Part shown: in pieces, positions 1 to 8,500 of the stretch | How the letters are laid out: the number at the start of each line of letters is the position of its first letter | Position numbering within the stretch: the first letter of the stretch is position 1 | DNA from: Candidatus Methanophagales archaeon | Lineage (GTDB): Archaea; Halobacteriota; Syntropharchaeia; Alkanophagales; Methanospirareceae | Length of the DNA: 32,771 nucleotides | Assembly (NCBI GenBank): GCA_017883965.1 | Contig: JAFNKG010000023.1 | Location: forward strand, 1-32,771 | Reading direction: 5' to 3' | Notes under the pieces: model-generated | The model's input: only the letters and a program-made list of their open reading frames with translations | Database searches by the model: none | What the model was told of the DNA's origin: nothing | Position numbers and translations under genes: made by a program

Positions 1-52
1 CCCGATTCATGTGCATCACCTATTTATAGAGAAAGATGCCTTCATGAACCAG

Positions 53-66
53 GTGTCATATGACAC
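53..66. promoter_or_regulatory. 14-bp perfect palindrome, possible operator
   Basis: GTGTCATATGACAC reads identically on both strands. It lies about 230 bases upstream of purF in a stretch without a gene. A dimeric regulator could bind such a site, but no regulator is encoded nearby. The rest of 1-294 holds only AT-rich DNA with possible TATA boxes; no RNA gene was recognised. Confidence 0.3.
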
Positions 67-194
67 AAAGGGCAATATACGAATTCTTCATTATTAAATC
101 TAACGGACTTTTTAAAATATCCTTTGCACCGTTCTCGTTGTAATGTGGAACTCATCTTTTTGTCCGGGGAAAAGCCACTTTTCCAGTTGATACG

Positions 195-204
195 ATTTTA
201 AATA
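195..204 (+). promoter_or_regulatory. Possible TATA box for purF
   Basis: ATTTTAAATA is a plausible archaeal TATA element about 90 bases before the purF start, which would give a leader of roughly 70 nt. A second candidate, TTTATTTAA at 247-255, would put transcription start only a few bases before the ribosome binding site. The sequence alone does not decide between them. Confidence 0.3.
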
Positions 205-294
205 CAAATATCATTTATGCATCTTTTACTTATGAAATAGGTTAGGTTTATTTAATGTCTTCCAGAAATGATAAATTATGTAGGAGAATTGTGT

Positions 295-1782
295 ATGAAG
301 GAAGGATGCGGAATAGCAGGCATAGCTTTAACTCAGGGGAATGCAGCTTCGCCCATCTTTTATGCGCTTTATGCTTTACAACACCGGGGACAGGAATCAG
401 CGGGTATAGCTGTGAGTGGTGATGCGGAAAGCGGTAAAGAAAACGAAATAAGTGGGAGGAAGAAGGATATACCACTAAAAAAGGGAATGGGTTTTGTTTA
501 CGAAGTTTTCTCAACTCACCAATTAGAATCGCTGAAGGGTAATATTGGTATAGGGCATGTCAGGTATTCTACGAGGGGAGCGTCGAAGGTGGAAAATGCA
601 GAACCCTTGCTCGTGAATTACAGGAAAGGGAAACTTGCTATTGCACATAACGGCAATCTCGTCAATGTTGTGGAGTTAAGAAGAGAGCTGGAAAGAGAAG
701 GTAGGATTTTTCATTCTGATACAGACACAGAGGTGATGGCACAGTTACTTGCGAAGGAACTGATGCGACATGACCCAATAGGAGCAATCAAGGAACTGAT
801 GAAGCGCGTGGTAGGGTCTTATTCGTTGGTTATTTTGATGGATAACACGTTAATAGGGGTTAGAGACCCTTTGGGCATTAAACCTTTGTGTCTCGGTGAA
901 CTAAAGGACGGAGGCGAAGAGAATGATGTAGGTTATATAATAGCATCGGAAAGTCCTGCGATAGACATGTTAGGCGGGAATTTAATAAGGGATGTAAGAC
1001 CAGGCGAGGTGCTGGTGATTAAGCCTTCACAGGGCTCGCAGAGTCGTGTGGCAGAAAACGATTTGGAAAGTCATCAGTTATATAGAGGGATAAACACCGC
1101 TCATTGCGTATTTGAATACGTCTATTTTGCGAGATCGGATTCGGTGTTAGATGGGCGGTTGGTGTATGACGTGAGGATGAAGATAGGAGCGAGATTGGCA
1201 GAGGAGCAGGGTGTAGAAGCAGATATGGTATCACCGGTACCTGATTCTGGCACCACGTTTGCGATTGGCTATGCGAAACGAGCAGGGATTGATTATATGG
1301 AGGGATTCATAAAAAACAGATATGTGGGGAGGACTTTTATCATGCCAGAGAAAGCGTCAAGAGATACTGCGGTTAGGCTGAAATTAAATGTCGTGCGAGC
1401 TAACGTGGAGGGAAAAAGAATAGTTCTGGTGGATGACAGCATCGTGAGGGGAACTACTTCGAGGCGAATCGTGGATTATTTGAAGAAAAAAGGTGCGAAA
1501 GAGGTGCATCTGCGAATAGGAAGTCCACCGATAATAGCACCCTGCTACCTCGGCATCAATACGCCAACGCGGGATGAGTTACTGGCTTCAAAGAGGACCA
1601 CGGCTGAGATTTGTGAGTTTTTAAACGCCGATTCGATAGGGTATCTCAGCATGGAAGGGCTGATAGATTCTGTGGGAATAGATGCGAATAATCTCTGCCT
1701 GGGCTGTCTAACTGGAAAATATCCTGTTGAAATACCGGGTGAAGTGTGCATAGCGCGACAGTTGAAACTGACGCAATTCTAA
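295..1782 (+). CDS. purF: Amidophosphoribosyltransferase (Fe-S type)
   Basis: First committed enzyme of purine synthesis: PRPP plus glutamine gives 5-phosphoribosylamine. An upstream ATG at 268 is in frame, but AGGAG at 282-286 sits 8 nt before the ATG at 295. From there the protein begins MKEG-Cys, so removal of a four-residue propeptide exposes the N-terminal nucleophile Cys5 of the Ntn glutaminase domain (CGIAGI). The C-terminal phosphoribosyltransferase half carries the PRPP loop LVDDSIVRGTT. Cysteines in NTAHCVF, IIAPCYLG and NNLCLGC match the four-cysteine Fe4S4 pattern of the Bacillus-type enzyme, so an oxygen-sensitive cluster is likely. Length (495 aa) is normal. The DUF373 gene follows after 39 bases but has its own TATA-like box. 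Confidence 0.96.
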   Translation: MKEGCGIAGIALTQGNAASPIFYALYALQHRGQESAGIAVSGDAESGKENEISGRKKDIPLKKGMGFVYEVFSTHQLESLKGNIGIGHVRYSTRGASKVENAEPLLVNYRKGKLAIAHNGNLVNVVELRRELEREGRIFHSDTDTEVMAQLLAKELMRHDPIGAIKELMKRVVGSYSLVILMDNTLIGVRDPLGIKPLCLGELKDGGEENDVGYIIASESPAIDMLGGNLIRDVRPGEVLVIKPSQGSQSRVAENDLESHQLYRGINTAHCVFEYVYFARSDSVLDGRLVYDVRMKIGARLAEEQGVEADMVSPVPDSGTTFAIGYAKRAGIDYMEGFIKNRYVGRTFIMPEKASRDTAVRLKLNVVRANVEGKRIVLVDDSIVRGTTSRRIVDYLKKKGAKEVHLRIGSPPIIAPCYLGINTPTRDELLASKRTTAEICEFLNADSIGYLSMEGLIDSVGIDANNLCLGCLTGKYPVEIPGEVCIARQLKLTQF

Positions 1783-1788
1783 AAAAGG

Positions 1789-1798
1789 TTTATATATT
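1789..1798 (+). promoter_or_regulatory. TATA box for the DUF373 gene
   Basis: TTTATATATT, preceded by a purine-rich BRE-like stretch (AAAAAGG), lies just after the purF stop and about 28 bases before the next ATG. Transcription would start close to the start codon, giving a very short leader. Confidence 0.5.
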
Positions 1799-1821
1799 GA
1801 AGTGAGGAATACAAATAGTAG

Positions 1822-2958
1822 ATGAGTAAACTGGTGAAGACGCTTGTTATTTGCGTAGACCGGGATAATGACATAGGAGAGAAAGCAGGCTTAGAGACGC
1901 CGGTTATAGGCAGAGAGGCGAGTTTATCAGCAGCAACAAAATTGGCACTCGCGGATTCGGAAGATTCGGATATAAATGCGATATTTGAAGCAATTGGAAT
2001 ATATGAAAGATTGAGCTCAGGTGAAGAAGGCGATGAAGCTGAAGTCGTTTTGGTCGCAGGCGATAAGAATGTCGGAATAGAGTCTGACAGAAAAATAGGG
2101 AAAGAGCTGGATGAGGTTCTGTCCAAATCATGGGCGGATTCCGCAATTCTCGTGAGTGATGGCGCGGAGGACGAATTGATTATTCCCATTATCCAATCAA
2201 GGGTGAAGATAGATTCTGTGCGGAGAGTGGTGGTGAGGCAGAGTGAGCCATTGGAAAGCACTTTTTATGTGATAAAGCGATTGTTCGAGGACCCGAAGTT
2301 TTCTCGCACTTTCTTGCCGCCCATAGGTCTTATTTTTATTGCATTATTCATCTCTTTCATGGTTGGACAGCCAGGATTGGCAGTAGGACTAATTTTTGGG
2401 TTTATAGGGATTTACCTATTACTTAAAGGATTTGGACTTGAAAATCTCATGCGTGAGTTCATTAATACAGTGAAGCAATCCATTTATAGTGGTAGAATCT
2501 CGTTTGTCTCTTACATCTGTGCGATTGTGTTACTTTTGGTTGGCACCGTGAAAGGTGTAGCGGGAAGCTACGAGTATTATCTAAAATCGGATTATATCCT
2601 GTTAGCTATGGGGTATATCGAGCAGGCAGTGGGCTGGTATGTGGGAGCAGCACTCGCTCCTCTTATCGGGAAGATGACGAATATGCTCATAGAAAGGGAA
2701 AAAATAGTCAGGCAGTGGGCTATATTATTCTCTATAATTGCCTCCGGGCTGATTCTCTGGGGAGGGAGCGAGTGTATATTTTTTTTAAGCAATGATACTC
2801 CTCTGGATGACTTTCTGGGCTATCAATACCTCTTCCTCTCCATACTTGGTGCGGTTATCATATCACTTATAGGTGTGAGAATCTCGTGGTATATGAGAAG
2901 TGCGATAATAAAAGGGGAAAAAGAGGTTGAGACTGAGATAGAAACAGAGAAAGCGTGA
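1822..2958 (+). CDS. DUF373 family archaeal membrane protein
   Basis: Member of DUF373, an archaeal family of unknown function. Roughly residues 1-150 are soluble and contain the family hallmarks CVDRDNDIGEKAG, TPVIGRE and LALADSEDSDINAIFEAI, an acidic, possibly nucleotide- or metal-binding domain (inference). The remainder has about six hydrophobic segments (for example LPPIGLIFIALFISF and WAILFSIIASGLILW), with a charged cytoplasmic-looking tail ending in KEVETEIETEKA. Length (378 aa) fits the family. It follows purF on the same strand but has a TATA-like element, so it may be a separate unit. No function can be assigned. Confidence 0.85.
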   Translation: MSKLVKTLVICVDRDNDIGEKAGLETPVIGREASLSAATKLALADSEDSDINAIFEAIGIYERLSSGEEGDEAEVVLVAGDKNVGIESDRKIGKELDEVLSKSWADSAILVSDGAEDELIIPIIQSRVKIDSVRRVVVRQSEPLESTFYVIKRLFEDPKFSRTFLPPIGLIFIALFISFMVGQPGLAVGLIFGFIGIYLLLKGFGLENLMREFINTVKQSIYSGRISFVSYICAIVLLLVGTVKGVAGSYEYYLKSDYILLAMGYIEQAVGWYVGAALAPLIGKMTNMLIEREKIVRQWAILFSIIASGLILWGGSECIFFLSNDTPLDDFLGYQYLFLSILGAVIISLIGVRISWYMRSAIIKGEKEVETEIETEKA

Positions 2959-3119
2959 CAAGAGAATAGGGATGTTTTGAGGCGCGAAGTGAGATATTAA
3001 GACAGAAAAGGCTTGTGGATTTTTGTTAAAACCTATTTAAATCTTTTTAGAAAGAGTTTTGAGTTTAAAGGATTGCCTTTATTACCCATTTGGGTTATAT
3101 TTGTTAGCCAAAACAAAGG

Positions 3120-3128
3120 TTATTTAAA
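3120..3128 (+). promoter_or_regulatory. TATA box for the DUF71-cobN-cbi operon
   Basis: TTATTTAAA lies about 32-40 bases before the ATG at 3160, placing transcription start near 3150. A second box (TATTTAAAT near 3034) lies further up in the same 201-base gap. The genes from 3160 to 13672 overlap or nearly touch, so this is the likely promoter of the whole run. Confidence 0.45.
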
Positions 3129-3159
3129 GACAAATTTTGCACTTCAGAGCTGAGATGAA

Positions 3160-3861
3160 ATGAAAGAAAAGAAGAAGGTTTTCTCTTCCTGGAGTGGTGG
3201 AAAGGAAAGTTGCCTTGCCTGCTATAAAGCATTATCAAACGGCTTTGACGTTTCTTATCTTCTTAATTTCGTATCAGAGGACGGAACGAGGTCAAGGGCT
3301 CATGGGATTAGTTCTGATTTGATCGCCTTACAGGCTGAGGCAATAGAGATACCCATAATTCAAGTTAAGAGTTCGTGGGGGGGCTACGAAGCAAAATTTA
3401 AGGAAGCAGTGGAAGAATTAAAAAAGAAAGGAGTAAAAGGCGGTATCTTTGGCGATATGGACCTGCAAGAACACAAGGAATGGGTGGATAGGGTCTGCTC
3501 CGAAGTAGAAGTGGCATCAATAGAACCTTTATGGGGAAATGACCCCAAGGAAATTCTGAAAGAATTTGTGAACACGGGATTCAAAGCGATAGTTATAAAA
3601 GTTAAAGCTGATTTGTTCGGTAAAGAGTGGGTAGGTAGGGAATTAAACGAGCAATTCATTAATGATTTGCCAGAAGAAATTCATCCCTGCGGTGAACATG
3701 GCGAATATCACACTTTTGTAGTTGACGGTCCGCTATTCCAGAGAAGAGTGGAGATAATAAAATCAGATAAGAAATTAAAGGACGGAAGTTGGCTACTTGA
3801 TATTTCTGAATATGGATTGAGCGAGAAGGTATTTACACAGGAGGCGAATGTAACTAAATGA
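3160..3861 (+). CDS. DUF71/COG2102 PP-loop ATPase, B12-group-like
   Basis: Adenylating PP-loop enzyme of the family that includes diphthine-ammonia ligase (Dph6). The ATP-binding motif SGGKES is at residues 12-17. Two further signatures are GDMDLQEHKEWVDRVC (from residue 98) and HPCGEHGEYHTFVVDGPLF (175-193). As I recall the family, archaeal diphthamide enzymes carry an SKYQ-type motif and EGGEFETFV at these places, whereas GDxDLxxHxxW and PCGExGExHTFVxDGP are typical of a subgroup linked by gene context to B12 metabolism. The operon position, directly before a cobN module and cbi genes, supports the second reading. Length 233 aa is normal. The stop overlaps the next start by 4 nt. If it is instead the cell's Dph6, its substrate would be the EF-2 encoded at the right end of the window. 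Confidence 0.8.
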   Translation: MKEKKKVFSSWSGGKESCLACYKALSNGFDVSYLLNFVSEDGTRSRAHGISSDLIALQAEAIEIPIIQVKSSWGGYEAKFKEAVEELKKKGVKGGIFGDMDLQEHKEWVDRVCSEVEVASIEPLWGNDPKEILKEFVNTGFKAIVIKVKADLFGKEWVGRELNEQFINDLPEEIHPCGEHGEYHTFVVDGPLFQRRVEIIKSDKKLKDGSWLLDISEYGLSEKVFTQEANVTK

Positions 3862-4583
3862 ATCCGATACCAGGACTTTTTATTGCTGTTTTTTTGAGCA
3901 TCTTTGTTCTTGCGGCAAAAGCAGGAATAGGGTGTGGATTATCGAGTTTAAAAAAGAAGGAAATTGGATATATAGGAGGAGCATATCTTCTCCTGTCCAT
4001 TGGAATTAATCAATTACTTCTGTTAGTTCCACTCAGAGTTGAACAGTTGATTTTTAGCAGAGATGTTACTACTGCTTACATTATCCTTTTTGCTCTCCTT
4101 TCCATAGCTATGCTGGCGGCAGGGATACACACAGTAAAGGAATGGAATTCAAAGAGGCGGGATATCTCCATGCGCTCTTTTCTGCTACTTTCTATCCCTT
4201 GTCCTATCTGCCTGGTTGCCATTTTTATTTCCTGCTCTACTTTAGCAGTTTATACTGACTTGAGCAGTTTTGCAATTGGAACTTCTGTTGGTTTTGTCTT
4301 TTTTATAACAATCATAATGACTTCTTTGCTTTCCAGAAAGTTCAAGAAAAGTCCTGTTAACCTTGGAAATATAATGATATTCATAGGAAGTTTTTATCTT
4401 CTATCTGTTATACTCATACCAGCGTATATCCAGGCGAGTGCTATGCAAATAGCACCTTTAAGCATTTCCATGCCTTTAGACAATTTGGTTCTTTTCACTC
4501 TTTTCATTCTTTTCCTCTTTTTCATTGGTTTCTTAAGGCACCGGATAAAGGAGGTGAATAGATGGTCTCTGAGACACTGTTAA
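3858..4583 (+). CDS. DUF2162-like multi-spanning membrane protein
   Basis: Hydrophobic 241-residue protein with about seven predicted membrane segments. The first helix contains LFIAVFLSIFVLAAKAGIG, followed by a GCGLSSLKKKEIG loop. A PCPIC motif (CxxC) occurs in the middle at the start of a helix (CLVAIFISCSTLAV). This layout resembles DUF2162, annotated as a predicted transporter and, as I recall, found beside MotA/TolQ/ExbB, DUF2149 and CobN genes in methanogens. It may correspond to HmuT of the Bacteroidetes hmu locus (inference). The CxxC could bind metal or be redox active. It overlaps the upstream stop by 4 nt and the next gene by 22 nt, so the genes are probably co-translated. Substrate unknown. 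Confidence 0.65.
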   Translation: MNPIPGLFIAVFLSIFVLAAKAGIGCGLSSLKKKEIGYIGGAYLLLSIGINQLLLLVPLRVEQLIFSRDVTTAYIILFALLSIAMLAAGIHTVKEWNSKRRDISMRSFLLLSIPCPICLVAIFISCSTLAVYTDLSSFAIGTSVGFVFFITIIMTSLLSRKFKKSPVNLGNIMIFIGSFYLLSVILIPAYIQASAMQIAPLSISMPLDNLVLFTLFILFLFFIGFLRHRIKEVNRWSLRHC

Positions 4584-5206
4584 CTACGCTTTACACGGTA
4601 ACCTTAGCGCTATTGTATCCCGTGATAGTAGGGCTTCTTGTGCTTTTAGTCTATTCATTTGCAGAAATAGGTGCGTTCTTCTCTGAATATACATCCAGGA
4701 ATCGCGATTTAAATAAGCTTAGAATAGGGTGTGGAGAGGCAAAAAAGTTTTTAGCTGGAGGAGAAATAGAAAAAGCTTCCGAAACCGTTATGGGTAGTGG
4801 TTCAAGTTATTTACTCTCTAATTTTATTAACGACCTCTCTGAGTTTATTGGAAAAGGGAATTTCAAAACGGAGACTGAAAAGCTTCTACAAGATTATGAG
4901 ATAACCATATGGGGAAGAACCGAGAAGGAAAGGATATTAACCAGAGTAGGACCGATGTTGGGGCTAATGGGGACGTTAATACCCATGGGTCCTGCGTTAA
5001 TGAATTTGGCTTCGGGAAACATAAGTGAAATGGCTACAAATTTAATCGTTGTATTCAGCACCACCGTCCTGGGTTTACTTATCGGCGGAATAAACTACGC
5101 TATGGCGACGATCAAAAGGAGATGGTATTCTCAAGACCTGGGCGATATGGAATACGTGGTGGAAGTTTTAGGAGGTGAAGATTATGTCAAGAAGAAGGAG
5201 GTATAG
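4562..5206 (+). CDS. MotA/TolQ/ExbB-type proton channel protein
   Basis: Inner-membrane proton-channel subunit of the kind that energises TonB, Tol or flagellar motors. The start is set by a strong ribosome binding site (AAGGAGGTGA at 4548-4557). Residues about 8-33 form the first membrane helix; a cytoplasmic loop follows. The hallmark region RVGPMLGLMGTLIPMGPAL and a third helix (LIVVFSTTVLGLLIGGINYA) match the TolQ/ExbB core. Length 214 aa is normal for a short ExbB. The next gene encodes an ExbD-like DUF2149 protein and overlaps by 23 nt, and a CobN-like protein follows, so this channel probably powers the chelatase module. Archaea have no outer membrane or TonB, so the usual role is excluded. 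Confidence 0.88.
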   Translation: MVSETLLTTLYTVTLALLYPVIVGLLVLLVYSFAEIGAFFSEYTSRNRDLNKLRIGCGEAKKFLAGGEIEKASETVMGSGSSYLLSNFINDLSEFIGKGNFKTETEKLLQDYEITIWGRTEKERILTRVGPMLGLMGTLIPMGPALMNLASGNISEMATNLIVVFSTTVLGLLIGGINYAMATIKRRWYSQDLGDMEYVVEVLGGEDYVKKKEV

Positions 5207-5537
5207 AGATATTATCGGAGATAATGAAGACCCTATGAGTGGATTAGCTAATCTATTCGATGTAGCAATGGCTTTTGCGGTAATATTGCTCATTGCCTTT
5301 GCTTTCTCCTCACATCTACCGGAACTTCTTACTGAGCAGTCTAACGTAACCATAGTGAAAAACCCGGGTGAAGAAGACATGGAGATCATCATTAAAGAAG
5401 GGAAGGAGATAAAGCATCTGGAAATGACTAACAAAACCGCAGGAGGGAAAGGAAAAATACTCGGAACCGCTTATAAATTAGAAACCGGCGAGATAATTTA
5501 TGTCCCCGTGGATTTGGATAGGGAAGAGAAGAAATGA
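5184..5537 (+). CDS. DUF2149 protein, ExbD-like
   Basis: Small single-pass membrane protein. A GTG at 5175 is in frame, but GGAGGTGA at 5171-5178 lies 5 nt before the ATG at 5184, giving 117 residues. A short basic N terminus (SRRRRYR) precedes one membrane helix, GLANLFDVAMAFAVILLIAF, in which Asp26 sits near the start of the helix. This parallels the essential proton-carrying Asp of ExbD/TolR. The rest is a polar extracytoplasmic domain containing two N-X-S/T sequons and ending in KLETGEIIYVPVDLDREEKK. With the preceding ExbB-like gene it should form a proton-driven motor (inference). The stop overlaps the next start by 4 nt (ATGA). Confidence 0.8.
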   Translation: MSRRRRYRDIIGDNEDPMSGLANLFDVAMAFAVILLIAFAFSSHLPELLTEQSNVTIVKNPGEEDMEIIIKEGKEIKHLEMTNKTAGGKGKILGTAYKLETGEIIYVPVDLDREEKK

Positions 5538-8500
5538 AGATAGTTAGATTGTTAACAGTTTTCAGCTTGTGCTTGTTTCTATGCCTCTCTGTTTTTCAAA
5601 GCGTATTTCCCACTCAGGGAAAGGATAATAAATGCGATATATGTTTTATTGTGGGTTCTGCCGGCTATAAAGGTCTGATCGCGGATGCTGCCGGTGAGTT
5701 GGGTTTAAATGTTACTGTTTACACAGCCGAAGAAATCTCAAGAATACCCGCGAGTTTAAGGGGATACGATATTATTTTCCTGGAGATGTTGGACTCAAAA
5801 TCACAAATGGAAGTAGAGAGCAGGATAAGAGAAGGAAAGGAAGCGGGCGCGAAAATAATTGTCATACACTCTGGAGAGACTGATTTAGGTAACGTGAACG
5901 TGAGTGCGCATCCCTGGATTGAGGAATACTGGGAAAATGCCGGAACGGAGAACTCGAAAAGGCTTCTGGTTTATTTGGCTGTTACGTTCTGCGAGATGAA
6001 GCTCGAAGTGAAAACACCGATGGTTTTGCCAGACGATGCGATATACCACTCGGAAGCAACGGAGCTTTTTGAAAGTTTAGATGCGTATTTAGAATGGTAT
6101 GAACATGGTCCAGGCAAGCCTACCGCTGGAATATTGTTTTATAAGTCGTATTATGCAACCGGTGACTTAAAAGTTATTGACGAACTTATCCAGTCTCTTG
6201 AAGAGAGGGGAATAAATGTGATTGCGGCGTATCAAAAAACGAGTCCTTTCCTCCTTGAAGAAGCAAAACCGGATATTATCCTTTCCATGAAAGCTTTTAG
6301 AATATGTTATCAGTCTCCTGAAGAAGGGTTAAAGGATTTGGAACGGATTGATGTCCCGGTTATGAATTTGATACAACTTTCTTCCGAAAATGAAACAGAA
6401 TGGAGGGGAAGTGAGCAAGGGATTCCAGGGATAGGAATTCCATGGGAAATAGCACAGCCGGAGTTAGATGGGACAATAGAGCATGTGGTAATAGGAGGGA
6501 AGTCAATTGACCCGGTAACTGGCTTCTCATATTACGAGCCCATAGAAGACCAGATAAAATGGGTAGTAAACAGAACCATTTCCTGGATTGAGCTCAGGAA
6601 TAAAGATAATCCTGAGAAAAGAATAGCGGTTATATACTACAATCACGGAGGCGGGAAAGACAATTTTGGCGCATGTTATCTGAATATAGCACCAAGTTTG
6701 GAAAAGCTTCTTGGTGCGATGAAAGAAGAAGGTTATAAGGTGAGAGGAGAAGTTCCTAACGAAACTGAGTTCGTTGATTTGATGATTCGTCAAGGTAGGA
6801 ATATAGGCAGTTGGGCTCCCGGAGAACTCAAAAAAGTGGCGGAGAACGAATCTGTGGTCTTATTCCCGGTGAATAAATACTTAGAGTGGTTTAATGGACT
6901 TCCGAACGAGAGTAGAGAGAAAGTAATAGAGAAATGGGGCAATCCTCCTGGAGATGTGATGGTATATGAAAACACTACAGGCAAGTATTTTGTATTCCCG
7001 GTAATAAAAATGGGGGAGACAATACTTGCTCCTCAACCAACAAGAGGGAAACTGCAGAATAACACAGCCCTATACCATGATAAAGAATTAGTTCCCCACC
7101 ATCAATACATAGCCTTCTACTTCTGGCTTAACCGAGAGTACAAGGCAGATGGAATTATACACTTCGGAAAGCATGGATCACAGGAGTGGCTGCCGGGTAA
7201 GGAGAGCGGATTATCAGTAGAAAGCTGCTGGCCTGCCATTCTAATACAGGATATGCCTGTCATTTATCCCTATGAGATGGATAACGTTGGTGAAGGGACA
7301 CAAGCAAAGAGAAGAGGAAATGCCGTTATTGTAGATCATCTGACACCTCCGATTGAAATGTCAGGATTATATGGGAACCTCTCTGAGCTTCATCAAAAGA
7401 TGCATCTTTACATGGATACGACAGAACCTCGCCTTAAGGAAGAATACAGGCAATCAATATTGGACCTCTGTGAAGGGATGGGAATTGATGAAGACGCTAA
7501 CTTCTCAGTAGAGGAGCTAAGAGAAGCGAGGTTAGAAGAGTTTGAGGAGTTCGTGATGAGAGGAAAAGTGCATCAGTATCTTCACGAACTCTCTTCAGAA
7601 TACATACCTTATGGCTTGCACACTTTGAGTCAGCCTCCGGAAGGAGAAGGACTGATTAAGATGGTAAAGTCAATGCTGGGAGAGGAATATGAAGAACATG
7701 TGGAGGCAGTTTATGATATTGATCATTTTGCCCTTCTTGAAGGTAATAAAACAATGCTCGATGAACTCCTGGAAGAGGTTATTATTAACAATACGCCCAT
7801 TGAGGAAGCCCAGTATAAACGCTTAGGCACAATGTCAGACAACATAACAACAGATCTTGAACTCGCGCAAAAATATAGCGAGAATATTGCGGGCTGCGAT
7901 ATTGAGATTCCCAGAATATTAGAGGGCTTAGAAGGAAGGTATGTCCCACCAAAAATAGGAAATGACCCAATTAGAAGTCCGGAGGCTATTCCTACCGGAA
8001 ACAATTTCTATTCCTTTGATTCCAGAATCGTGCCCACAAAAGAAGCATGGAAAATAGGAAAAGAACTCGCAGACCAGCTAATAGCCGAACATCAGGAAAA
8101 GAAAGGGGCATATCCAAATAAAGTCGCTTTCGTGCTCTGGTCAGTAGAAACAATGAGACATCAGGGAATAACAGAGTCAGAGATTTTATACTTATTAGGA
8201 GCAAAGCCGGTGTGGGACGGGAGAGATAAAGTGGTGGACATCGAACTCATCAATTCTGAGGAGCTTGGAAGACCAAGGATAGACGTTTTAGTTACCACTT
8301 CAGGACTTTATAGAGATACGTTCCCGGATAAGGTAAAACACATTGACAGGGCGGTTAAGCTTGTTTCTAACGTAACAGAAGAAGAATTCAGGAACTATGC
8401 AAAAGAAAACTCTTTTTCCATTTATTCGAGCCTTCTAAAAGAAGGATATAACGAATCTGTGGCAACTAATCTCTCAAAGGCAAGGATATTTTCAGAGTCG

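Noticed and set aside
268-294. Earlier in-frame ATG for purF
   Set aside because: The ribosome binding site at 282-286 lies downstream of it, and the catalytic Cys must sit near the mature N terminus.
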